Positions 20,357 to 32,849 are shown, counted from the first letter of the stretch. The stretch is DNA of 64,000 nucleotides from Rhodanobacteraceae bacterium (GCA_021325475.1 JAJPHA010000026.1:1-64000), one strand, 5' to 3'. Translations and numbers: made by a program. The notes: generated by a model not told the origin, from the sequence alone.

Positions 20357-21166
20357 TCAGCCCGGCGGCGCGAGCACCTGATCGAAGGTGTACGAACCCG
20401 GCGCGCGGCGGGCGAGCCAGATCGCGGCGGCGAGCGCGCCGCGGGCGAAGATGTCGCGGCTGGTCGCGCGATGGGTGAGCTCGAGGCGTTCGCCGGCGGT
20501 GCTGAAGACCAGGGTGTGTTCGCCGACGACATCGCCGCCGCGCAGCACGGCGAAGCCGATCTCGCCCTCCTTGCGCGGCCCGACCTGGCCGTGTCGGGCG
20601 AACACGGCACGCTCGGCAAACGCGCTGCCGTGGCCCTCGGCGACCACCTGGCCGAGCGCGAGCGCGGTGCCGGAGGGCGCGTCCTGCTTGCGCGAATGGT
20701 GCATCTCGATGATTTCGCAATCCCAGTCCGGCAGCAGTTCGGCGACCCGTCGTGCAGTGCGCATGAGCATCGCCACGCCGAGGCTGAAATTCGCCGCCCA
20801 CAGCACCGGAATCGTCTGCGCGGCGCGCTCCATCGCGGCGCGCTGCTCGTCGCGCAGGCCGGTGGTGCCGCTGACGAAGGCGACGCGCCGCTCCAGCGCC
20901 AGCGCCAGCGCGGCGTCGAACGCCACCGGTCCGCTGAAGTCCACCAGCACGTCGCAGGGGGTGTCGGGATCGAGCGAAGTGGAAAAATCCACATTGCGCG
21001 GCAGCGCGCCGAACACGCGCTCGAGTGGCTCGTCCGCCAGACCCGAGCCGGGCCGCACCAGGGCGCAGGCCAGGCGCGCCTGTTTCGACTCGAGCACCGC
21101 GCGCACCACCGCCTGGCCCATGCGCCCGGCGGAACCGTAGACGACGACGTTGACGAGTTCGCTCAT
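20357..21166 (-). CDS. dapB: 4-hydroxy-tetrahydrodipicolinate reductase
   Basis: VVVYGSAGRMGQAVV, FVSGTTGL, EIIEMHHSRKQDAPSGTAL. Confidence 0.96.
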   Translation of the reverse strand: MSELVNVVVYGSAGRMGQAVVRAVLESKQARLACALVRPGSGLADEPLERVFGALPRNVDFSTSLDPDTPCDVLVDFSGPVAFDAALALALERRVAFVSGTTGLRDEQRAAMERAAQTIPVLWAANFSLGVAMLMRTARRVAELLPDWDCEIIEMHHSRKQDAPSGTALALGQVVAEGHGSAFAERAVFARHGQVGPRKEGEIGFAVLRGGDVVGEHTLVFSTAGERLELTHRATSRDIFARGALAAAIWLARRAPGSYTFDQVLAPPG

Positions 21167-21262
21167 GCGCCGATGGTAACAAAGCGGCCTGGTGGCGTTC
21201 GCCCCGGCGAGCGGGAAAAATCCATCGTTCGTGCGGCACCGGCCGCCGCGAACGGAGCCCGC

Positions 21263-22402
21263 TCAGCCTTCCGCCCGCGCTCCGGAGGTCACCCGCTCCC
21301 AGAAGCGCTTGACGCCGTCGAACCAGGAGCTCGCGCGCGGCGTGTGCGCGCGCGCATCGTCGCCGAAGCTCGCCTCGAATTCCTCGAGCAGTTCGCGCTG
21401 GCGCTTGCTGAGCTTGACCGGCGTCTCCACCACCACCCGGCAGATCAGGTCGCCGACGCGGCCGTTGCGCACGTTGCGCACGCCCTTGCCGCGCAAGCGG
21501 AACGCCTTGCCGGTCTGCGTTTCCGGCGGGATCCGGATCACCGCATCGCCGTCGAGCGTGGGCACGACGAGGTCCGCGCCGAGCGCGGCCTGCGAGAAAC
21601 GGATCGGCACCTCGCAATACAGATCGTCGCCCTCGCGCTGGAACAGCTCGTGCTCGCGCACGTGGATCTCGACGTAGAGATCGCCGGGCGGCGCGCCGGG
21701 CGGGCCGGCCTGGCCCTCGCCGCTCAGGCGGATGCGGTCGCCGGTATCGACGCCGGCCGGGACCTTCACCGCCAGCGTCTTGGTGCGCTGGACCCGACCC
21801 TCGCCGCGACAGGTCTTGCAGGGATGCGCGACGATGCGGCCGACGCCGCCGCAATGCGGGCAGGTCTGTTGGATCGAGAAGATGCCGTTCTGCATGCGCA
21901 CCCGGCCATGGCCGTGGCAGGTGCGACAGGTTTCCTGCTTGCCGTCGGCGGAGCCGGAACCGTCGCACGCCTCGCAGCGCGCGAGCGTCGGGATCTCGAT
22001 GCGCTTCTCGACGCCGAACACCGCCTCCTCGAGGTCGATCTCGAGCAGGTAACGCAGGTCCGCGCCGCCGCGCGCGCGGGCGCGGCCGCCGCCCATACCG
22101 AAAATGTCGGAGAAGATGTCGCCGAAGATGTCGCCGACATCCGCATGAAAGCCCCCGGCGCCCGCGCCCACCCCATGTTCGAACGCGGCGTGGCCGTGCC
22201 GGTCGTACAGCGCCCGCTTCTGCGGATCGCCGAGCACGTCGTAGGCTTCCTTGGCCTCCTTGAAATGCGCCTCGCAGCTCTGGTCACCGGGATTGCGATC
22301 CGGGTGGTATTTCATCGCCAGGCGGCGGAACGCCTTCTTGAGCTCCTCGGCCGAGGCGCCGCGCGAGACGCCCAGCACGTCGTAGTAGTCGCGCTTGCTC
22401 AC
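21263..22402 (-). CDS. dnaJ: Chaperone DnaJ
   Basis: J domain with HPD ([10 protein letters not shown]), four CxxCxGxG zinc repeats. Confidence 0.98.
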   Translation of the reverse strand: MSKRDYYDVLGVSRGASAEELKKAFRRLAMKYHPDRNPGDQSCEAHFKEAKEAYDVLGDPQKRALYDRHGHAAFEHGVGAGAGGFHADVGDIFGDIFSDIFGMGGGRARARGGADLRYLLEIDLEEAVFGVEKRIEIPTLARCEACDGSGSADGKQETCRTCHGHGRVRMQNGIFSIQQTCPHCGGVGRIVAHPCKTCRGEGRVQRTKTLAVKVPAGVDTGDRIRLSGEGQAGPPGAPPGDLYVEIHVREHELFQREGDDLYCEVPIRFSQAALGADLVVPTLDGDAVIRIPPETQTGKAFRLRGKGVRNVRNGRVGDLICRVVVETPVKLSKRQRELLEEFEASFGDDARAHTPRASSWFDGVKRFWERVTSGARAEG

Positions 22403-22604
22403 GGCCGCCCCTCGCTACGCCCAGCTTGCGCCGGAGCGAGCGCACGCGCGATGCGAACGCGTCGCGCCGCAACGCGCGCCACCGCGATGAATCCGTCGAG
22501 CCTCCCCTCGTTCATTCGGACCTCATGCGCTCCCACCGCGCGCCGCACCGGCTGCCCATGCCGCGCACGCGCGAGCCGCCACCGCGCGCGGCGGCGGCCT
22601 GCCG

Positions 22605-24515
<1,911 letters not shown>

Positions 24516-24589
24516 GTCCGCCTCTCCGAAATTCGTGTTGCGGCTGTCGCGCCGCGCATGCCCCGAAACTGGGGCCGGGGGTCGTCAAT

Positions 24590-25129
24590 TCAAGCGCCGG
24601 GGACTTTCGCCACCGCGACCAGCGCCGGTCGCAGCAGCCGCTCGTTCAAGAGATATCCCTTCTGCATCACCGCCACCACGCTGTTCGGCGCGGCGCCGGC
24701 GGCATCCACCATGCTCATCGCCTGATGCAGTTCGGGATTGAATGTCTCGCCCAGCGGGTCGAGTGCCTTCAGCCCATTGGCCTCGGCGACCTTGAGCAGC
24801 GCCTTCAAGGTCAGCTCCATGCCGCCGCGCAGCGCGGCGACGTCGGCGTTCTCCGCGGCCAGGCCGCGTTCGAGGTTGTCGAGCACCGGCAACAGTTCCG
24901 CGAGCAGGCGTTCGTTGGCGAACCGGCGCGCCTGCTCGACGTCCCGCGCCAGGCGCTTGCGCTGGTTCTCGATCTCGGCGCGCTCGCGCAGCAGCAGATC
25001 GCGCATCTCGCCAAGCTTGTTCTCGTATTCGACCAGCTTGCGGCCGAGCTCGTCGGCGTCGTTCTGCACCGCATCGGCGGCGGCCGGTTCGCTGGCGCCG
25101 TTCTGCGGCGTGGCTTTGGTTTCTTCCAT
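24590..25129 (-). CDS. grpE: Nucleotide exchange factor GrpE
   Basis: [37 protein letters not shown]...[12 protein letters not shown]. Confidence 0.96.
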   Translation of the reverse strand: MEETKATPQNGASEPAAADAVQNDADELGRKLVEYENKLGEMRDLLLRERAEIENQRKRLARDVEQARRFANERLLAELLPVLDNLERGLAAENADVAALRGGMELTLKALLKVAEANGLKALDPLGETFNPELHQAMSMVDAAGAAPNSVVAVMQKGYLLNERLLRPALVAVAKVPGA

Positions 25130-25145
25130 GGCTCGATCCCGAAAA

Positions 25146-25218
25146 GTGAGACGCAAGACGTCAAACGCGACCCGGCGGCACGCGCCCGCCGGGTCACGTC
25201 TCACGTGTTACGTCTTCC
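25146..25218. repeat. Facing heptamer-periodic inverted repeat (GTGAGAC type)
   Basis: Left GTGAGAC-GCAAGAC-GTCAAAC-GCGACCC; right GGGTCAC-GTCTCAC-GTGTTAC-GTCTTCC; inner stem CCCGGCGG/CCGCCGGG. Confidence 0.8.
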
Positions 25219-25225
25219 GGTTTTC

Positions 25226-26299
25226 TTATTGGGCCTGCTGCGCCCGATTCAAGGCGTTCGACAGGATCTGCGCCGTCGCCTGCACCACCGGAATCACGCG
25301 CTGATAGGCCATGCGCGTCGGGCCGATCACGCCGAGCACACCCAACACGCGCCCCTCGACGCCATAGGGTGCCGTAATCAGACTGCAGCCGTCCAGCGCG
25401 GTGAATCCCGACTCCTCGCCGATGAACAGCCGCACACCCTCGGCGCGCGCGCAGCCCTCGAGCAGCATGAGCAGATCCCGCTTGCGCTGGAACGCCTCGA
25501 ACAGCTCGCGCAGGCGCTCCATGTCGCTCAGGTCCTGCGAACTCATCAGATTGGTCTGCCCCGCCACCAGCATGTCGGCGTCGGGGTGCACCGGCACGGC
25601 GCGTTCGGTGACCTCGATCGCGGCGGCCATCAACTGGTTGAGGCTGTGCCGGGTTTCGCGCATCTCGCGCCGCAGGCGCTCGCGGATCTCGCCGAAGCGC
25701 AGGCCGGCGTAGTGCGTGTTGAGAAAGTTGGCGATCTGCTCGAGTTCGCCGGCGTCGTAGGGCCGCTGGGTGGTGACGACGCGGTTCTGCACCTCGTTGT
25801 CCGAGAACACCAGGATGACCAGCACGCGGTTGCCGCCGAGCGGGACGAAGTCGATGTGGCGCAGCGGAAACTCCTCGCGCCGCGGCACCGTGACCAGACC
25901 GACGAAGTGGGTCACCTCCGACAACAGCGAGGACACGCCGTTGAGCAGGTCCTGGGTGGTGGCGCCCTCCGGCAGCTCGCCGCGGAGCTTCTCGACCTGC
26001 GCAGGTTCGAGCGGCGTGACTTCGAGCAGACTGTCGACGAACACGCGGTAGCCTTGCGCGGTCGGCACCCGGCCGGCCGAGGTGTGCGGCGCGGCGACGA
26101 GACCGATCTCCTCGAGATCCGCCATCACGTTGCGGATGGTGGCGGCACTGACGTCGAGGCCGGCGTGCTTGGCCAGCGTGCGTGAGCCGATCGGATGGCC
26201 CTCGGCGATGTACTGCGCGATCAGGGCGCGCAGCAACTGCCGCGCCCGCGCATCGAGCTTCGGGTGCAGGTGAACGCCGCTGTCGGGCCGTTGAACCAT
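25226..26299 (-). CDS. hrcA: Heat-inducible transcription repressor HrcA
   Basis: LDARARQLLRALIAQYIAEGHPIGSRTLAKHAGLDVSAATIRNVMADLEE. Confidence 0.96.
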   Translation of the reverse strand: MVQRPDSGVHLHPKLDARARQLLRALIAQYIAEGHPIGSRTLAKHAGLDVSAATIRNVMADLEEIGLVAAPHTSAGRVPTAQGYRVFVDSLLEVTPLEPAQVEKLRGELPEGATTQDLLNGVSSLLSEVTHFVGLVTVPRREEFPLRHIDFVPLGGNRVLVILVFSDNEVQNRVVTTQRPYDAGELEQIANFLNTHYAGLRFGEIRERLRREMRETRHSLNQLMAAAIEVTERAVPVHPDADMLVAGQTNLMSSQDLSDMERLRELFEAFQRKRDLLMLLEGCARAEGVRLFIGEESGFTALDGCSLITAPYGVEGRVLGVLGVIGPTRMAYQRVIPVVQATAQILSNALNRAQQAQ

Positions 26300-26332
26300 G
26301 GCGTCTGACGCTAACAACCGCGCCTGATGCGG

Positions 26333-26361
26333 TCAATGGGTCTTGGCCGCCATCTTTCAAG
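26333..26361 (-). promoter_or_regulatory. Candidate sigma-32 heat-shock promoter for hrcA-grpE-dnaK-dnaJ
   Basis: Minus strand CTTGAAA-N14-CCCATTGA, upstream of hrcA; resembles the E. coli sigma-32 consensus CTTGAAA/CCCCATnT. Confidence 0.6.
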
Positions 26362-26737
26362 CCGGCGGCATGGGATACCTGGCGCCGATCCGATCGCCGA
26401 CGCTGGACTTATGCGCGCAATCCCCGTAGGCTTGTGTCGGGGCGCGGGCCCGCCCACGCGCCGGCAAGCACCGGTGCAACGCACGACCGCCCGCGCGGCT
26501 CATTATTTTTCGACAGGACGATGCCCACGCCCGGCGGTGGCCGGTGCGTGCAGTCCGCGGCGAATTGCCTTCCCGCAGAGCGCGGCGCAAGCGGAATTCC
26601 GCGGTCGAACGGGACAGCCGTTCGCAACGCAAGGGCACGCCTGCACGCCGATCGGCGACGCAACGAATCTGCGAACATTTCCACAATGCAACAACAGCAC
26701 TGCGCCAGCAGCCGCCATCCATGACGACCGAGCCGGC

Positions 26738-27583
26738 ATGAATCCGCAGGCCGCCACCGCCGACGCCGAAACGGCGGGGATCTTCCCGCCCGTTCCGCAG
26801 CAGCAGGAAATGCCGCTGGCGATCGTGCGCGGCCAGCCGGTGCTGGAGATGCCGCAGGATCTGTACATCCCGCCGGACGCGCTCGAGGTGATCCTCGAGG
26901 CGTTCGAAGGGCCGCTCGACCTCCTGCTGTATCTGATCCGGCGCCAGAATCTCGACATCCTCGACATCCCGATCGCCGAGATCACGCGCCAGTACGTCGA
27001 TTACATCGACCTGATGCGCGAACTGCGCCTGGAGCTCGCCGCCGAATATCTGGTCATGGCCGCGATCCTGGCCGAGATCAAATCGCGCCTGCTGCTGCCG
27101 CGACCGCCGCAGGCCGAGGGCGAGGAGGAGGACCCGCGCGCCGAACTGGTGCGACGGCTGCAGGAATACGAGCGCTTCAAGAAGGCGGCCGAGGACATCG
27201 ACGCCTTGCCGCGCCTGGAACGCGACTTCGCCGTGGCCGGCGCCTTCGTGCCGGACAAGAGCGTGATCCGCCTGCCGCCGCCGGTGCAGTTGCGCGAATT
27301 GCTGCTGGCGCTCAAGGACGTGCTCAAGCGCGCCGAACTCACCGGCCGGCACGCAATCCAGCGCGAGGCGCTGTCCGTGCGCAACCGCATGAGCGACGTG
27401 CTCAAGGCGCTGCAGGACGGCGAATTCCACCCGTTCGAGCGGCTGTTCAACCTCGAAGAAGGTCGGCTCGGCATCATCGTCACCTTCCTCGCCATCCTCG
27501 AACTCGCCAAGGAACACCTGATCGAGATCATGCAAAGCGAGCCGCTCGCGGCGATTTATCTGAAATCCCTGGCGCTGGCGTGA
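26738..27583 (+). CDS. scpA: Segregation and condensation protein A
   Basis: FEGPLDLLLYLIRRQNLDILDIPIAEITRQYVDYI. Confidence 0.95.
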   Translation: MNPQAATADAETAGIFPPVPQQQEMPLAIVRGQPVLEMPQDLYIPPDALEVILEAFEGPLDLLLYLIRRQNLDILDIPIAEITRQYVDYIDLMRELRLELAAEYLVMAAILAEIKSRLLLPRPPQAEGEEEDPRAELVRRLQEYERFKKAAEDIDALPRLERDFAVAGAFVPDKSVIRLPPPVQLRELLLALKDVLKRAELTGRHAIQREALSVRNRMSDVLKALQDGEFHPFERLFNLEEGRLGIIVTFLAILELAKEHLIEIMQSEPLAAIYLKSLALA

Positions 27584-27651
27584 CCGCCGGCGACGCACTC
27601 GCGGCGTTCACCCACGCGCCGCGGCCGCAGGCTCCAACCCGGATCATGTTC

Positions 27652-28296
27652 ATGATGGAACCACAACAACTCAAACGCATCGTCGAGGCCGCCCTGCTGG
27701 CTGCCGCGCAACCACTTTCGCTCGCCCAGCTCTCCGCCCTGTTCGGTGAACACGAAACTCCCAGCCACGAGGAACTCGCCCGCGCGCTGGAGGAGCTCGC
27801 GCGCGACTGCGACGGTCGCGGCGTGGAGCTCAGGGAGGTCGCCTCCGGTTTCCGCTACCAGGTGCGGCAGGACGTCCATCCGTGGGTCTCGCGCCTGTGG
27901 ACCGAACGCCAAACCCGCTATTCGCGCGCGCTGCTCGAGACGCTCGCGCTGATCGCCTACCGCCAGCCCATCACCCGCGGCGAAATCGAGCAGATCCGCG
28001 GCGTGGCGGTGTCGAGCAACATCATCAAGACGCTCGAGGAGCGCGAATGGGTGCGTGTGGTCGGCTACCGCGACGTGCCGGGCAAACCGGCGCTGTTCGG
28101 CACCACGCGCGCGTTCCTCGACTACTTCAATCTCAAATCGCTGGACGAATTGCCGCCGCTCGCCGAGATCCGCGAGATCGAGGAACTCGATCCGCAACTG
28201 ACGCTGGCGCCGGTGGCGCCGGCCGACGAGGCCGGCGCGCCGCCGCCGACCGCCGACGACGACGCGACGCTCGCCGCCACGGAGCCTTCCGCATGA
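27652..28296 (+). CDS. scpB: Segregation and condensation protein B
   Basis: RYSRALLETLALIAYRQPITRGEIEQIRGVAVSSNIIKTLEEREWVRVVGYRDVPGKPALFGTTRAFLDYF. Confidence 0.95.
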   Translation: MMEPQQLKRIVEAALLAAAQPLSLAQLSALFGEHETPSHEELARALEELARDCDGRGVELREVASGFRYQVRQDVHPWVSRLWTERQTRYSRALLETLALIAYRQPITRGEIEQIRGVAVSSNIIKTLEEREWVRVVGYRDVPGKPALFGTTRAFLDYFNLKSLDELPPLAEIREIEELDPQLTLAPVAPADEAGAPPPTADDDATLAATEPSA

Positions 28297-29591
28297 ACGC
28301 ACCGACGCGCACGCTGCTCACCCTGCGGCGTTCCCCGAGCGAAGGCTCGGCGATCGAGGAACGTCTGCACAAGGTGCTGGCGAACGCCGGATTGGGATCG
28401 CGGCGCCTGCTCGAGGAGCGCATCGCCGCCGGCGAGGTCAAGGTGAACGGCGCGGTCGCCGAACTCGGTTCCGGAGTCCGCCCCGGCGATCGGGTCGAGC
28501 TCGACGGCAAGCTGTTCGTGGCGGTGACGGACACCGCCGAACACGCGCAGGTGCTGGTGTTCCACAAACCCGAGGGCGTGGTCACGACGCGCGACGACCC
28601 CGAGGGCCGACCGACCGTGTTCGAGATGCTGCCGCGCCTCAAGGGTGCGCGCTGGATCGCGGTCGGCCGCCTCGACATCAATACCACCGGCTTGCTGCTG
28701 CTCACCACCGACGGCGCCCTCGCCCACCGGCTCATGCACCCCAGCACCGAAGTCGAACGCGAATACATCTGTCGCGTCCACGGCGAGGTGCCGGACGAGA
28801 CGTTGGAGCGGCTCCAGGCCGGGGTGGAACTGGAGGACGGCCCGGCCCGCTTCGAGGAACTCGCGGTCATCAGCCGCGGCGAAAGCCATTCCTGGTTCCG
28901 CGTCGTGATCCGCGAGGGGCGCAACCGCGAAGTCCGGCGCATGTGGGAATCGCAGGGACTGATGGTGAGCCGCTTGAAGCGCATCCGCTACGGCAACGTC
29001 GAGTTGCCGCGCGGGCTGCTCAAGGGCCACAGCCAAGAGCTGGAACCGGACCAAATCAAGGCTTTGCGCCGGCTGGTCGGCGCCGCGGACGCCGAGCCGA
29101 CGCTGACGCTGCAGCCGGTCATCGGTCAGCGCCGCGCGGTGCGACCGGCCAACGAATTCCGTCCCGCCCCGCGCACCCAGCAAGCCTGGACCGGCGGCTA
29201 TCACGACGAAGGCCGCGAACTGCGCGCGTTCGATCGCATCCGCGAGGATACGCCGTTCCTCCGTCCCGGCGAGAAGCGAACCCGGCGCGGCAAGAAAAAG
29301 CGCGGCAAGAATCCGCCGCAACAGCAAGCCACGCGACATGGCCGTGGGTCCGGGCAGTCCGGCGCCTACGCCGCGACGCCCTGGAGCGGCGCGGGCGAAG
29401 CCGCCGCTCGTCCGCGGCGGCGGCGCGGCAAATCCGGCGAGGCAAGCTGGCGGCCACCGGTCACCGGCGGATACGCACCGCGCGGTGCGCATCCGCAACG
29501 GGGTTCCGGCGAAAGTTTTCCGCGCGACGACATCGGCAATCGCCTGCCGCCGCAGGACGGCCGTCGACGCGGCAAGCCGCGGCGGCGCTGA
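28293..29591 (+). CDS. rluB: 23S rRNA pseudouridine synthase, RluB-like
   Basis: S4 domain, VGRLDINTTGLLLLTTDG, EGRNREVRRMWES; basic low-complexity C-terminal tail. Confidence 0.92.
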   Translation: MNAPTRTLLTLRRSPSEGSAIEERLHKVLANAGLGSRRLLEERIAAGEVKVNGAVAELGSGVRPGDRVELDGKLFVAVTDTAEHAQVLVFHKPEGVVTTRDDPEGRPTVFEMLPRLKGARWIAVGRLDINTTGLLLLTTDGALAHRLMHPSTEVEREYICRVHGEVPDETLERLQAGVELEDGPARFEELAVISRGESHSWFRVVIREGRNREVRRMWESQGLMVSRLKRIRYGNVELPRGLLKGHSQELEPDQIKALRRLVGAADAEPTLTLQPVIGQRRAVRPANEFRPAPRTQQAWTGGYHDEGRELRAFDRIREDTPFLRPGEKRTRRGKKKRGKNPPQQQATRHGRGSGQSGAYAATPWSGAGEAAARPRRRRGKSGEASWRPPVTGGYAPRGAHPQRGSGESFPRDDIGNRLPPQDGRRRGKPRRR

Positions 29592-29607
29592 ACCGACGCA
29601 TCGGGCC

Positions 29608-29636
29608 AAAAAAAAGCGGCCCCGATGCGGGGCCGC
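29608..29636 (-). terminator. Intrinsic terminator for the CsgG-like gene
   Basis: Minus strand GCGGCCCC-GCATC-GGGGCCGC followed by T8. Confidence 0.85.
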
Positions 29637-29692
29637 CTTGCCGTTCGACGAAGCCGCATCCTGCGTCGCTGACGCAAGGCGCGGCCGCCCGG

Positions 29693-30412
29693 TCAATCCA
29701 GCTTCAACGCCTTCTTGTCGCTGGCGCGACGCTTCTGTTCCTTGGCGTTGTACTCCTGGATGCAACCGTCCTTCTTGACCATCACGCACTCGAGGTATTC
29801 GCTGGCCTCGACCAGCGCGGCGCGGATCGCCTTGCCGGCCGGCGTATTCTCCTCGTGCGCCAGCGTGCCACCGAAGCCACCGCGGAACACGCCCACGGAC
29901 ACGCCGCTGCTCTTGCTGCGGCCTTCCACGGTGCGCGAGAACGCCACGTCGCCGGTGGTCGTGTCGATCACGCGCAGGTCGATCGCCATGTACGCCTCAC
30001 TCTGCTTGCCGCCGAGGCCGATGCCCTTGAAACTGAAACCGCCGCCGGTGCTCGAGGTGTTCTCCTCGTAGGCGCTGACCGTGCCGGCGACCAGATACTG
30101 CGCACCGGTCAGCTTGCCGATCTTCGGGCCCTGACCCGGAGCCATGCGACCCGAGGCGGCGAGATTCTGTTCCTCCAGCACGTTCTGCAGCTTCTGCCGC
30201 TCCACCACATGGAAGTTGCCGCTCGAAGCCAGTTCGTTCGACAGCATGCTGGACAGTTCCCAACCCACACCGCCGCGCCACCAGGCGGCGCCCGATTCGT
30301 TGCGGAATTCGGCCACGCCGATCGTCGGACGGCCGTCGCCGGCCGCGTACGCGCTGCCGGCCGACCACGCGCCGACCAGCGCCAGGGTGATACCCGCTAC
30401 CAATTTCTTCAT
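29693..30412 (-). CDS. CsgG/HfaB-family secreted protein
   Basis: IGVAEFRNESGAAWWRGGVGWELSSMLSNELASSGNFHVVERQKLQNVLEEQ...; signal peptide. Confidence 0.8.
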   Translation of the reverse strand: MKKLVAGITLALVGAWSAGSAYAAGDGRPTIGVAEFRNESGAAWWRGGVGWELSSMLSNELASSGNFHVVERQKLQNVLEEQNLAASGRMAPGQGPKIGKLTGAQYLVAGTVSAYEENTSSTGGGFSFKGIGLGGKQSEAYMAIDLRVIDTTTGDVAFSRTVEGRSKSSGVSVGVFRGGFGGTLAHEENTPAGKAIRAALVEASEYLECVMVKKDGCIQEYNAKEQKRRASDKKALKLD

Positions 30413-30561
30413 TGTCTGCTCCCCATCAATATCCAGGAATCCGTCCGCCCATCGTAGCAGCCTTTCACGGCTCCGGGTGGCGGGTTGGCATTCTAACAAG
30501 GCGGCAGGTACCGAAACGCCGTCGTCTGCACGCCGCCATCACATAACACGCGTATGCTGAC

Positions 30562-30688
30562 TGGAGCCTATCTCAAAATCGTCGCGAGCGAGGGCGGATT
30601 GCGCGCCGCCGTAGCGCAGGACCCGGAGTCCGAGCACCGCCGGCGCGTGAGCCGTCGAGCGCAGCAGATTTTGAGACGGGTTCTATCC
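30562..30688 (+). repeat. Dispersed inverted-repeat element, apparently complete copy
   Basis: Arms TATCTCAAAATCGTCGCGAGCG and CGTCGAGCGCAGCAGATTTTGAGACGGGTTCTATCC; 3' arm matches 12779-12825. Confidence 0.75.
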
Positions 30689-30718
30689 ACCAAACGCGGA
30701 TTGCACTCCAAGGAGAAC

Positions 30719-32518
30719 ATGCCCATGCACGCTTTCGTCCGGCAGGCGCTCGGCGCCGCCTTGCTGCTGGCCGGCACCGTCGCCGCGGCAACGGAATCGA
30801 CCAAGGCCGACGGCATCCACTGGCTGCGCTCCGACAGCGAGGCGTTCGCGCAGGCGCGCGCCGAGCATCGCTTCGTCATCCTCTACCTCGAAGCGGTGTG
30901 GTGCCACTGGTGCCACGTCATGGACGAGCGCACCTACGGCGACGCCGAAGTCCGCGCCGAGATCGCCGCGCACTACGTACCGTTGCGCATCGATCAGGAT
31001 CTGCGGCCGGATCTCGCCAACCGCTACCGCGACTATGGCTGGCCGGCGACGGTGGTGTTCGCCGCCGACGGCAGCGAGATCGTCAAGCGCCAGGGCTATG
31101 TCGAGCCGCAACGATTCCTGCGGCTGCTCAAGGCGATCGTCGCCGACCCCTCGCCCGAGGCCGCGGACGAGGCCGACGTCGCCCCGTCGCCCGCCGCGGC
31201 GAGCGCGCTCGCGGCCGAGACCCGCGCCGAATTGCGCAAGCGCCACCGCGACACCTACGACGCCAAGCTCGGCGGCCTGACCACCGGCCAGAAGTACCTC
31301 GACCGCGACAGCGTCGAATACGCCATCGCCCAGGCGCTCGCCGGCGACGAGACCGAAGCGGCGATGGCGCGGCACACGCTCGACGCCGCCCGCGCGCTGT
31401 TCGATCCGGTCTGGGGCGGGGTCTACCAATACTCGACCTACGGCGACTGGCAGCACCCGCACTACGAGAAGCTGGCGACCGTGCAGGCGCAGTACCTGCG
31501 CATCTACGCGCTGGCCGCGGCCGCGTTCCAACGCCCGCAGGATGCCCAGGCGGTGAGCGAGATTCGCCGCTATCTCGACGCGTTCCTGCGCAGTCCGGAG
31601 GGCGTCTACTACGTCAGCCAGGACGCGGATCTGCGGCCCGGCGAGCATGCCACCGCGTACTTCGCGCTGGACGATGCCAAGCGGCGCGCCCAGGGCGTGC
31701 CGCGCGTCGACCACCACGTCTACGCCCTGCAGAACGGCCAAATCATCGAAGCGCTGGCGACCTGGAGCGAGCTCGGCGGCGACGCCGCTGCGCTGGCGCA
31801 GGCGCAGCAGGCGGCGGAGTGGATCCTCGCCCATCGCGCGCTGCCGGGCGGCGGCTTCCGCCACGACGAGACCGATGCGGCCGGGCCGTATCTCGGCGAC
31901 ACGTTGGCGATGGGACGCGCCTTCCTGGCGCTGTACCGGGCGACGGCCGATCGCGCCTGGCTCGCGCGCGCGAGTGCCGCCGCCGATTTCATCGGCGCGA
32001 ATTTCGCCCGCTCGGCGGCCGGCTTCGTCAGCGCGAAGAGCACCGGTCCGATCGCGGCGCAGCCACAGACCGACGAGAACATCTCGCTCGCGCGCTTCGC
32101 CAATCTGCTCGCGCGCTACGACGGCAAGGCCGAGCACCGTGCGCTCGCCGAGGCGGCGCTGCGCTATCTCGCCGCGCCGAAGGTCGCGCTGGCCGAGATC
32201 ACCGAGCCCGGCATCCTGCTCGACGACGACGAAATCCACAGCGATCCGCTGCACCTGACGGTCAGCGGCGGCAAGAGCGATCCCGACGCCGCCAGGCTGT
32301 TTTCCACTTTGCAGCGTTTGCCACAATGGTACAAACGCATCGACTGGTGGGATCGCAGCGAGGGGCCGCTGCCGAATCCCGACGTCAGCTATCCGCCGAC
32401 CCGCCGCGCCGCCGCGTTCGTGTGCACCGAGAACCGTTGCTCGCTGCCGATGTACCAGCGCGAGGAGATCCTCGAGTTCCTGAAAAGTTCCCGGGCGAAA
32501 ACCGGACGCGACGGTTAA
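30719..32518 (+). CDS. Thioredoxin-like DUF255 domain protein (YyaL-related), exported
   Basis: VILYLEAVWCHWCHVMDERTY; signal-like N-terminus. Confidence 0.85.
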   Translation: MPMHAFVRQALGAALLLAGTVAAATESTKADGIHWLRSDSEAFAQARAEHRFVILYLEAVWCHWCHVMDERTYGDAEVRAEIAAHYVPLRIDQDLRPDLANRYRDYGWPATVVFAADGSEIVKRQGYVEPQRFLRLLKAIVADPSPEAADEADVAPSPAAASALAAETRAELRKRHRDTYDAKLGGLTTGQKYLDRDSVEYAIAQALAGDETEAAMARHTLDAARALFDPVWGGVYQYSTYGDWQHPHYEKLATVQAQYLRIYALAAAAFQRPQDAQAVSEIRRYLDAFLRSPEGVYYVSQDADLRPGEHATAYFALDDAKRRAQGVPRVDHHVYALQNGQIIEALATWSELGGDAAALAQAQQAAEWILAHRALPGGGFRHDETDAAGPYLGDTLAMGRAFLALYRATADRAWLARASAAADFIGANFARSAAGFVSAKSTGPIAAQPQTDENISLARFANLLARYDGKAEHRALAEAALRYLAAPKVALAEITEPGILLDDDEIHSDPLHLTVSGGKSDPDAARLFSTLQRLPQWYKRIDWWDRSEGPLPNPDVSYPPTRRAAAFVCTENRCSLPMYQREEILEFLKSSRAKTGRDG

Positions 32519-32600
32519 CTTCGCGGCAACGAGCGATTAACCGGATGCTCATCCGCGCCGCGTATCCTGCGCGCACTTCATCGGATCGCGGAGGTGACCC

Positions 32601-32840
32601 ATGCGCAGTATGCGGACGCTGGAAACGCGGATGCTCGGTTATGCGATCGAGCGCCTGGACGAATTCGACGACCACGGCCTGCCGCGCTCGGTGCGCTACG
32701 AGGTGCTGTGCCCGCACACCCAGGCGGTGCTCGCGAGCCGCGCCACACTGCGCGAGGCGCGCCGCTTCGTGCTGGTGCACGAGCTCGCCGCGATCAAGCG
32801 CGATGCCGCGGCGCGTGCGGCCAGGACCCGCGTGGCCTGA
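32601..32840 (+). CDS. Small hypothetical protein
   Basis: MRSMRTLETRMLGYAIERLDEFDDHGLPRSVRYEVLCPHTQAVLASRATLREARRFVLVHEL. Confidence 0.5.
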   Translation: MRSMRTLETRMLGYAIERLDEFDDHGLPRSVRYEVLCPHTQAVLASRATLREARRFVLVHELAAIKRDAAARAARTRVA

Positions 32841-32849
32841 AGCGGCCGG

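Noticed and set aside
30554-30718. N-terminal extension of the DUF255 ORF (MLTGAYLKIVASEGG...)
   Set aside because: It is the translation of the dispersed inverted repeat; the true start is likely ATG 30719 after AGGAGAAC
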